Part shown: positions 1 through 4,283 of the stretch, one piece after another
Layout of the letters: every line of letters begins with the position of its first letter
Position numbering within the stretch: the first letter of the stretch is position 1
NCBI GenBank assembly: GCA_049694275.1
Contig: JBAVQS010000256.1
Span: 1 to 5,867, forward strand
Origin: JBAVQS01 sp049694275
Lineage (GTDB): Bacteria; Chloroflexota; Anaerolineae; UBA4142; SHND01
DNA: 5,867 nt
Direction: 5' to 3'
Translations under genes and position numbers: made by a program
Notes under the pieces: generated by a model
Told to the model about the DNA's origin: nothing
The model's input: the letters and a program-made list of their open reading frames with translations, nothing else
The model's database searches: none

Positions 1-6
1 TGCATG

Positions 7-19
7 AAAGGAAATGAGG
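7..19 (+). promoter_or_regulatory. Ribosome binding site of the Y1 transposase
   Basis: AAAGGA at 7-12 lies 8 bases before the ATG at 21, and a second purine block, GAGG at 16-19, sits almost against the start. Together they support the ATG at 21. Any promoter lies to the left of the window. Confidence 0.55.
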
Positions 20-20
20 C

Positions 21-440
21 ATGCCTTATTGGCGCTTGTTTTATCATCTGGTCTGGACGACCAAGAATCGTGAACCGATGTTGACTCCGGATATTGAACT
101 GCGCGTGCATGGATTTCTGCGCCGCGAGGCCGAAAAGCTTGGCGCGCCGTTGTTCTTTATCAGCGGTGTCGCCGATCACGTACATGCGCTAGTCAGTATC
201 CGACCTGCGATTGCGCCGGCCGAGTTGGTGAAACAGCTCAAAGGGAGCAGCTCGCACTTTGCCACAACGGAGCTCCATCGGGATCTATATTGGCAAGAAG
301 GCTATGGCATCTTGTCGATCTCCGAAGCCGACGTACCGCGCGTGCTTGAATACATCAAATGTCAAAAACAGCATCATGCCGACAAACGGCTTCTCGATCA
401 ATTTGAGCAGGTATCGGAGGCGGGGGAGTCGAGCGATTGA
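21..440 (+). CDS. Y1 (HUH) transposase, IS200/IS605 TnpA or RAYT-like
   Basis: A 139-residue single-domain tyrosine transposase, of the size usual for Y1_Tnp (PF01797) proteins. The family nicks and rejoins single-stranded DNA at hairpin-marked ends through a 5'-phosphotyrosine. Visible landmarks are the N-terminal strand YHLVWTTKNRE (residues 8-18), the metal-binding HUH motif DHVHAL with His53 and His55, the KQLKGSSS segment (71-78), WQEGYGILSIS (91-101), and the helix holding the catalytic Tyr111 with Gln115 in the YxxxQ spacing. All catalytic residues are present, so the gene looks intact. No TnpB partner is nearby. The last residues (SSD) and the stop codon are encoded by the first unit of the hairpin repeat array that follows. 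A gene standing alone beside REP-like hairpins fits a RAYT, but an IS200-type element cannot be excluded because its left end is outside the window. Confidence 0.88.
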   Translation: MPYWRLFYHLVWTTKNREPMLTPDIELRVHGFLRREAEKLGAPLFFISGVADHVHALVSIRPAIAPAELVKQLKGSSSHFATTELHRDLYWQEGYGILSISEADVPRVLEYIKCQKQHHADKRLLDQFEQVSEAGESSD

Positions 441-467
441 AATCGCCCGCAAAAAAAGGGCGGGGCT
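430..467 (+). repeat. Repeat R1, copy a (hairpin overlapping the transposase stop)
   Basis: A 38-bp sequence repeated exactly at 540-577. It contains a perfect hairpin, GCGATT (433-438), loop GA, AATCGC (441-446). It also contains an alternative stem, CGCCC (444-448) with GGGCG (458-462), around an A7 run. The two stems share bases 444-446, so they exclude each other. The TGA stop of the transposase (438-440) lies in the loop region of the first hairpin. Confidence 0.85.
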
Positions 468-469
468 GG

Positions 470-493
470 CGAAAAAAAGGCGGCTTTTTTTCG
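470..493. terminator. A-tract/T-tract stem, possible bidirectional terminator
   Basis: CGAAAAAAAG (470-479) pairs perfectly with CTTTTTTTCG (484-493) around the loop GCGG. Both strands therefore read an A run, a small GC loop and a T run. It lies 30 bases after the transposase stop, between convergent genes, where a bidirectional transcription stop would be expected. The GC part of the stem is short, so termination strength is uncertain. Confidence 0.45.
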
Positions 494-538
494 ATAGCCG
501 CGCTTTGTTCAGCCTGGAATTTCGAATTCCGGGGCCGG
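483..538 (+). repeat. Repeat R2, copy a (EcoRI-like core hairpin)
   Basis: This 56-bp sequence matches 655-710 at 54 of 56 positions by eye. Its core is a hairpin: CTGGAATT (514-521), loop TCG (522-524), AATTCCGG (525-532). A closing C513-G533 pair extends it. One of the two differences from copy b is a C-to-T change in the stem that leaves a T:G (G·U in RNA) pair in the plus-strand transcript. Confidence 0.85.
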
Positions 539-539
539 C

Positions 540-577
540 CGAGCGATTGAAATCGCCCGCAAAAAAAGGGCGGGGCT
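540..577 (+). repeat. Repeat R1, copy b
   Basis: This is identical over 38 bp to 430-467, exactly 110 bp further on. The hairpin is GCGATT (543-548), loop GA, AATCGC (551-556). It directly follows the right edge of repeat R2 copy a, so R1-R2 reads as a tandemly duplicated module. Confidence 0.85.
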
Positions 578-581
578 ATCG

Positions 582-613
582 GAAAAAAGGGGGCGGCCCT
601 TTTTTCTGCCGCC
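582..613 (-). terminator. Probable intrinsic terminator of the LysM/M23 gene
   Basis: Read on the minus strand, GGCGGC (613-608) and GCCGCC (597-592) form a 6-bp GC stem, followed by CCC and T6 (591-583). This is a weak but recognisable intrinsic terminator for the leftward gene ending at 737. On either strand an alternative 10-bp stem is possible, GAAAAAAGGG (582-591) with CCCTTTTTTC (597-606). It resembles the one at 470-493. Confidence 0.4.
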
Positions 614-628
614 GGGGCCTTTTTTGAG

Positions 629-650
629 CCAGGGGGTTTCCAACCCCTGG
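629..650. repeat. Hairpin H3 of the array (GC-rich stem)
   Basis: CCA (629-631) plus GGGGTT (633-638), with G632 bulged, pairs with AACCCC (642-647) and TGG (648-650) around the loop TCC. It is preceded by CCGGGGCC, six bases and GAGC (612-629). That is the same arrangement as the CCGGGGCC-GGCC-GAGC block (529-544) before R1 copy b, so it is a sequence-divergent member of the same modular family. Confidence 0.7.
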
Positions 651-654
651 GCGA

Positions 655-710
655 GCTTTTTTTCGATGGCCGCGCTTTGTTCAGCCCGGAATTTCGAATT
701 CCGGGGCCGG
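655..710 (+). repeat. Repeat R2, copy b
   Basis: Second copy of the 56-bp repeat, with two differences from 483-538. Here the hairpin stem is perfect: CCGGAATT (686-693), loop TCG, AATTCCGG (697-704), extended by C685-G705. It ends 26 bases from the stop codon of the leftward LysM/M23 gene. Compared with R1a-R2a, the module R1b-R2b has about 62 extra bases, which hold hairpin H3. Confidence 0.85.
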
Positions 711-736
711 TGCGTGCCGCCGCCCTTGCAAATTCC

Positions 737-2590
737 TTATGGCGTCGGCGTTGGTGCTGCGTCCGAGCCGGTGTTTTGCGTCGGCGCGGCCGGGGCGGCG
801 GCTGCCTGCCCATCCTGGCTGCTCGATAGCGCGTTTGCCGGGACGGCTGACATGCCCGCCAGCACACCGTTCGTCATGCCGGCGCCCGCGCCGTTGTTAT
901 CCGATTTTGAACCAGGGGCGGTGTCCGCGGTATTCGACCCCGGACCCGCGTCTGACACGATGGCATTCAGTCCCCGGTCGTGCCCGTTGACCGCTTCCAG
1001 GTACTGCGGGCCGCGGGTGGCCGAGCCATCATACTCTATCCCGCTCCCCTGAATCTTCCAGCCCGAGAGCGTCATGGGGCGCTGCCCGTCGCCGGCGGCA
1101 ATCCACTGGCCGTTATACAAGCGCGCAAAGTGCAGGTGGTCAGCGGTCGCGGCTCCCCCTTCGCAGGAGGGATGGCCGATCAGGTCGCCCGTCCGGACGA
1201 CATCCCCAGGATGCACCCGGCCGGCCGAGCTCATGTGCATATACATCAGCGTCCACCCGTCCCCCTGAAAGGGTCGGCCTTCCAGGTTCTCCATCACGCG
1301 CCCGGTCTCCGCCTGGACGATCACGCCCGGCGCCGCCGCTGACGCCCATTCGGTGGACGGCCAGCAAGTGCCGCTCTCCTGGTTCGGCGCAAAGTCAACC
1401 GCCGCCCACGCACTCCCCTCCGCCCACCCGCCGTGCGGGCCGCCCGTAAACCACCAGATATGCCCCTCTTCCCAGGGGATGCGCAGCGGCGGCTGGGTCA
1501 CGTTCGCCGGGACTAGCGGCTCGATCGTGTGCGCAAACGGATCGCCGAACAGCCGGGCATAGGTCGCACGAAACCCATTGGGGCCGATCAGGTTGACCCA
1601 GTTGTTATGGCCGCTCACCTGCGCGAAATAATTCTGGAGGGCCGCGGTGCCCGGGTTGACCCGAGGGTCAAGTTCCAGGCGGAGGCCGTCGGCGAGCGTC
1701 AGAATCGTCCGGGAGCTGTAAACGCGGCCGTAATACCCTTCGTTGAGCTTGTCCGCCGCGCGCCAGAGCTGGCGATACAATCCACTCCAACCGGCTATCC
1801 GCAGTCCCATGGGGTAATACCGCTCCGTCGGCGTCCCCGGATCGCCCGTCACCCAGCCCCCTTGCATTTCGAGGATGGTCAGCAGGACACGGGGCCCGAC
1901 GCTAAACCGCTCCGACACCAGTTGAACGATCTGGGGGCCCGTGAGCGTGCGGCCCTCGACATCCTCCTGGTAACGGATCAGGTAGCCGCCGAATTGCTGC
2001 GCCGTTGCATTCACGTCGAAATTTTCGTACGCGGGGCTGTACACTGCCTCGCTGTCCGGGATGACTGGGTCGCCCGGTGCGCGGCCGATCTGGCCGGGAG
2101 TCGTGAGCCGCAGAACCTGGCCGATATAGATGCGGTCCCCGTTGCGGATGCCGTTCACCTGCATGATGGTCGCGACCGGCACCCCGCTGCGTTCGGCAAT
2201 CGAGCTGAGCGTGTCGCCGGGGAGAACGACATAGTCCTGGTTGGGCAGGATGGGCGCCAGCGCCGGCTCGGGCGTGGGCGGCGCAGGGGTGCTCGCCGGC
2301 AAGGATGCGGCCGGCGGCATTTGGGCGCCGCCCATCAGGATTCGGCTCGATTCATCGCTCAACAGGTCCGGCGGCACGGGAGGTTGGGTCGGCTCAGGGG
2401 GTAGCGTCGGCTGCTCGATGTCGGCGGGCGCGGTCGCCTCGCTCTCGGCCGTCGGGGGCGCCGTGATCGCGCTCTCGGGTGTGTTCGGGCTGGCGCTGGC
2501 ACACGCGACCAAAAACGACGATACAAGGACGACGACTACCAGCGGAAGGAGCTTGATGCGGTGGCGCGCAGATACAGATTGGTACCTCAC
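737..2590 (-). CDS. Exported LysM and M23-like peptidase lipoprotein
   Basis: From the GTG at 2590 this is 617 residues. A short basic N-terminus and a hydrophobic stretch run into the lipobox LVAC, with Cys30 as the expected lipidation site. Next come a Pro/Thr/Glu-rich linker (about 35-118) and a LysM peptidoglycan-binding domain (about 119-162; YVVLPGDTLSSIA and NGI.NGDRIYIGQVLRL). An all-helical-looking middle region follows (about 185-365), then an M23/LytM-like domain (about 371-521) with GDVVRTGDLIG and DHLHFA. The last 85 residues are low-complexity Ala/Pro/Gly/Ser. It probably binds or cuts peptidoglycan outside the membrane. The first M23 zinc motif is not canonical: WAAVD stands where HxxxD is expected. 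Start choice: ATG at 2626 and TTG at 2647 are open in frame and would add 12 or 19 residues, but the best promoter overlaps that stretch and predicts a transcript beginning beside the GTG. The stop is TAA (739-737). Confidence 0.85.
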   Translation of the reverse strand: MRYQSVSARHRIKLLPLVVVVLVSSFLVACASASPNTPESAITAPPTAESEATAPADIEQPTLPPEPTQPPVPPDLLSDESSRILMGGAQMPPAASLPASTPAPPTPEPALAPILPNQDYVVLPGDTLSSIAERSGVPVATIMQVNGIRNGDRIYIGQVLRLTTPGQIGRAPGDPVIPDSEAVYSPAYENFDVNATAQQFGGYLIRYQEDVEGRTLTGPQIVQLVSERFSVGPRVLLTILEMQGGWVTGDPGTPTERYYPMGLRIAGWSGLYRQLWRAADKLNEGYYGRVYSSRTILTLADGLRLELDPRVNPGTAALQNYFAQVSGHNNWVNLIGPNGFRATYARLFGDPFAHTIEPLVPANVTQPPLRIPWEEGHIWWFTGGPHGGWAEGSAWAAVDFAPNQESGTCWPSTEWASAAAPGVIVQAETGRVMENLEGRPFQGDGWTLMYMHMSSAGRVHPGDVVRTGDLIGHPSCEGGAATADHLHFARLYNGQWIAAGDGQRPMTLSGWKIQGSGIEYDGSATRGPQYLEAVNGHDRGLNAIVSDAGPGSNTADTAPGSKSDNNGAGAGMTNGVLAGMSAVPANALSSSQDGQAAAAPAAPTQNTGSDAAPTPTP

Positions 2591-2597
2591 GCGGTCG

Positions 2598-2626
2598 ATT
2601 TTAGCATAACCGTTCTTGATTGTCAT
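2598..2626 (-). promoter_or_regulatory. Sigma70-type extended -10 promoter of the LysM/M23 gene
   Basis: On the minus strand the -35 box is ATGACA (2626-2621) and the -10 box is TAAAAT (2603-2598), with a 17-bp spacer ending in TGC, an extended -10. Each box has one mismatch to consensus. The predicted start is near 2591, next to the GTG codon at 2590, so the mRNA would have essentially no leader. No Shine-Dalgarno sequence precedes the GTG, which fits. Confidence 0.6.
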
Positions 2627-2650
2627 TTGACGGAATGGCCCATACAAAAC

Positions 2651-2679
2651 TAGACACGCGCATCCATTTGGGCTATACT
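2651..2679 (+). promoter_or_regulatory. Sigma70-type promoter of the DUF362 gene
   Basis: TAGACA (2651-2656) and TATACT (2674-2679) are each one base from consensus and are separated by exactly 17 bp. The predicted start is near 2686, giving a leader of about 120 bases before the ATG at 2808. The -35 box lies 24 bp from the -35 box of the leftward promoter, so the two are back to back. Confidence 0.65.
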
Positions 2680-2703
2680 CGTTTTAGAACATGATTTGCC
2701 CAT

Positions 2704-2793
2704 TGTAAGGGCCGCCTTTGTGGTCGCCCGCCGTGTATCAGGCAATCCGTTGGTTCGCCGTAGCATGTAGGGGCGAGCCGTTGGTTTGCCCGC
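2704..2793 (+). repeat. Three related GC-rich hairpins in the DUF362 leader
   Basis: The sequences at 2704-2731 and 2766-2793 are both 28 bases, begin TGTARGGGC and end GCCCGC. They match at about 18 of 28 positions by eye. The second folds into GGGCGAGCC (2771-2779), loop GTT, GGTTTGCCC (2783-2791), with two G·U pairs. Between them, 2741-2759 is a related, degenerate hairpin with the same CCGTTGGTT centre. The TGTAGGGGCG...CGCCC form resembles small intergenic repeats I recognise from Chloroflexota genomes; that recognition has not been checked. Confidence 0.6.
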
Positions 2794-2796
2794 ATT

Positions 2797-2802
2797 AAGG
2801 AG
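2797..2802 (+). promoter_or_regulatory. Shine-Dalgarno of the DUF362 gene
   Basis: AAGGAG lies five bases before the ATG at 2808. It fixes the start and follows directly after the last leader hairpin. Confidence 0.8.
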
Positions 2803-2807
2803 TCTCG

Positions 2808-4046
2808 ATGATTAATCCTAAAAATTTCCCTGGCCGGGGCAAGGTCGCGATATTGCGTACACGCCCCGAAACCGTTCTCGACGATTATTCCCGTTTGATG
2901 CACCTGGCCAACTACCAGGACAATTTACCCAAAGATCAACTGACCCTGCTCAAGATCAATATCTCCTGGCAGGTGTGGTATCCCGGCTGCTCGACCGCGC
3001 CCTGGCAGCTCGACGGTGTAATCCGAACGCTGCTGGGGGATGGATACGACCGCGCCCGGCTCCTGGCGACCCATAACAATACGGTGGTCGTGGATGCCAA
3101 AGAGGGCGCCATCAATAACCGACACAAGCTCGTCACCGATGCGCATGGTGTTCGCGAACTTCACAATTACGAGCCGGAGGTCAAATGGGTCACCTACGAG
3201 CCCAAGTCGCCCCTGCTCGTCCTTGACAAGGTCTATCCGGACGGTGTGCGCATTCCCAGTGTGTTCTATGACAAGAACGTGCTCCATCTCCCGACGATGA
3301 AGACGCACGTCTTTACGACGCTGACTGGCGCCATGAAGAACGCCTTTGGCGGCCTCCTCGACGAAAAACGCCACTGGACGCACGGCGTGATTCACGACAC
3401 CCTGGTGGACCTCTTGCAGATTCAGCAGGACATTCACACCGGCATCTTTGTCGTCATGGATGGGACTTTTGCGGGCGAAGGCCCCGGCCCCCGCGCGATG
3501 CGTCCCTACGTCAAGAATGTCATTATGGCGAGCTCCGACCCGGTCGCCATCGACGCCGCCTCGGCGAAAATCATGGGCATTGACCCGATGAGCGTCCGCT
3601 TTATCCGCCACGCGCACGAACGCGGGCTCGGCGTGGGCGATCCGCGCGAAATCCAATTCGTCGGCGATCCGGACGCGGCCGAAGAGAACTGGCATTTCAA
3701 ATATGACGAGGATACCTTTGCCTCCTGGGGGCAAAAGCAGATCTATCATGGCACACTCAAGCCGTTCGAGCATCTGCTCTTGCGCACGCCGCTCGTCCCG
3801 TGGTCCTATGCCGCCTCCAATATTTACCACAACCTCTACTGGTATCCGTTTATCGGGGCCCGGCGCGCCGAAGCGATGCTCAACACGCCGTGGGGGCAGA
3901 AGTTTCTCGCCTATAGCGAAGGGCTCCCCTTTAATCCGGGCGCGGCCAGCAAGACACGCTTTACGGCCCTCGCCGGCGGCGCGGCGGCGCTCCTCGCCGC
4001 GATTGGCATGGGCGCCTATCTGACGACGAAACGCGTCCGGAGCTAA
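2808..4046 (+). CDS. DUF362 domain protein with C-terminal membrane helix
   Basis: This is a 412-residue protein. DUF362 hallmarks appear in order: KINISW (49-54), LPTMKTH (161-167) followed by GAMKNAFGG (174-182), MDGTFAGEGPGPR (217-229), and SSDPVAIDAASAKIMGID (242-259). DUF362 proteins are often fused or linked to ferredoxin domains, and their biochemical role is poorly defined. This one has no CxxCxxC clusters, so it should not carry its own 4Fe-4S centre. A hydrophobic Ala/Gly/Leu segment at about 386-405 is followed by a basic tail (TTKRVRS). With no signal peptide at the N-terminus, this suggests a C-terminal membrane anchor with the main domain in the cytoplasm. The gene has its own promoter and a strong Shine-Dalgarno sequence. 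No clear intrinsic terminator separates it from the tRNA unit that follows. The family call is firm; the function is unknown. Confidence 0.85.
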   Translation: MINPKNFPGRGKVAILRTRPETVLDDYSRLMHLANYQDNLPKDQLTLLKINISWQVWYPGCSTAPWQLDGVIRTLLGDGYDRARLLATHNNTVVVDAKEGAINNRHKLVTDAHGVRELHNYEPEVKWVTYEPKSPLLVLDKVYPDGVRIPSVFYDKNVLHLPTMKTHVFTTLTGAMKNAFGGLLDEKRHWTHGVIHDTLVDLLQIQQDIHTGIFVVMDGTFAGEGPGPRAMRPYVKNVIMASSDPVAIDAASAKIMGIDPMSVRFIRHAHERGLGVGDPREIQFVGDPDAAEENWHFKYDEDTFASWGQKQIYHGTLKPFEHLLLRTPLVPWSYAASNIYHNLYWYPFIGARRAEAMLNTPWGQKFLAYSEGLPFNPGAASKTRFTALAGGAAALLAAIGMGAYLTTKRVRS

Positions 4047-4065
4047 CGAATCGCGTCAATCCGAT

Positions 4066-4094
4066 TTGACCTAAACTTTTGCTTGTGTTAGACT
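4066..4094 (+). promoter_or_regulatory. Promoter of the tRNA-Arg gene
   Basis: TTGACC (4066-4071) and TAGACT (4089-4094) have a 17-bp spacer. The -35 box has one mismatch and the -10 box two. The predicted start is near 4101, 37 bases before the mature tRNA. The -35 box overlaps the right arm of a small inverted repeat, GTCAA (4055-4059) with TTGAC (4066-4070). Confidence 0.6.
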
Positions 4095-4100
4095 AGGGAC

Positions 4101-4132
4101 GGTTCGCCGCAGGGTGATGATTGCGGCGAGCC
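4101..4132 (+). other. Stable hairpin forming the pre-tRNA 5' leader
   Basis: GGTTCGCCGCA (4101-4111) pairs with TGCGGCGAGCC (4122-4132) over 11 bp, including one G·U pair, around a 10-base loop. It begins at the predicted transcription start and ends five bases before the tRNA. The whole leader that RNase P would remove is therefore folded on itself. Confidence 0.55.
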
Positions 4133-4137
4133 GGATT

Positions 4138-4209
4138 GCCCTCGTAGCTCAGTGGATAGAGCATCGGCCTCCGGAGCCGTGTGCGAGAGTTCGAGTCTCT
4201 CCGAGGGCA
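4138..4209 (+). tRNA. tRNA-Arg (anticodon CCG)
   Basis: A 72-base cloverleaf. The acceptor stem is GCCCTCG (4138-4144) with CGAGGGC (4202-4208) and discriminator A4209. The D arm is GCTC...GAGC. The anticodon arm is TCGGC / CTCCGGA / GCCGT with anticodon CCG at 4171-4173, which reads the Arg codon CGG. The variable loop is GTGC, and the T arm is GAGAG / TTCGAGT / CTCTC. The outermost anticodon-stem pair (T4164 with T4180) is a mismatch; all other stems pair. CCA is not encoded. The unit has its own promoter and terminator. Confidence 0.95.
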
Positions 4210-4224
4210 TAGGTTTTACCAGAG

Positions 4225-4256
4225 CCCGGACGCGCTTGTTGCGCGCCGGGTCTTTT
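4225..4256 (+). terminator. Intrinsic terminator of the tRNA-Arg gene
   Basis: CCCGG (4225-4229), a bulged A4230 and CGCGC (4231-4235) pair with GCGCG (4241-4245) and CCGGG (4246-4250) around the loop TTGTT. TCTTTT follows (4251-4256). It is a classic rho-independent terminator starting 16 bases after the tRNA. Confidence 0.85.
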
Positions 4257-4274
4257 AACGTACCAGCGGCGAAA

Positions 4275-4283
4275 GGGGAGGAG
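4275..4283 (+). promoter_or_regulatory. Ribosome binding site of the SirB1-like gene
   Basis: A purine-rich run, AAAGGGGAGGAG (4272-4283), ends directly at the ATG at 4284, with GGGGAG at 4275-4280 three bases away. It settles the start. The longer reading frame, opening at 4152, would begin inside the tRNA gene and is not credible. Confidence 0.7.

Noticed and set aside
430..710. CRISPR array
   Set aside because: There are only two copies of each repeat, with different lengths, unequal spacing, internal homopolymers and no cas genes.
355..867. A minus-strand frame covering the hairpin array
   Set aside because: It reads through inverted repeats and homopolymer runs, giving Lys/Pro/Arg-rich sequence, and overlaps two real genes at its ends.
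1529..2404. A 291-codon plus-strand open frame opposite the LysM/M23 gene
   Set aside because: The opposite strand encodes LysM and M23 motifs. The plus-strand translation is Arg/Ala/Gly-rich without recognisable features.
2925..3830. A 301-codon minus-strand open frame inside the DUF362 gene
   Set aside because: It is antisense to clear DUF362 motifs and has no ribosome binding site or recognisable domain.
4055..4070. Inverted repeat overlapping the tRNA -35 box as an operator
   Set aside because: The arms are only five bases (GTCAA/TTGAC) and arise partly from the -35 consensus itself, so chance is likely.
4152..4283. N-terminal 44-codon extension of the SirB1-like gene
   Set aside because: It would start inside the tRNA and cross its terminator. 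A strong purine-rich ribosome site sits directly before the ATG at 4284.
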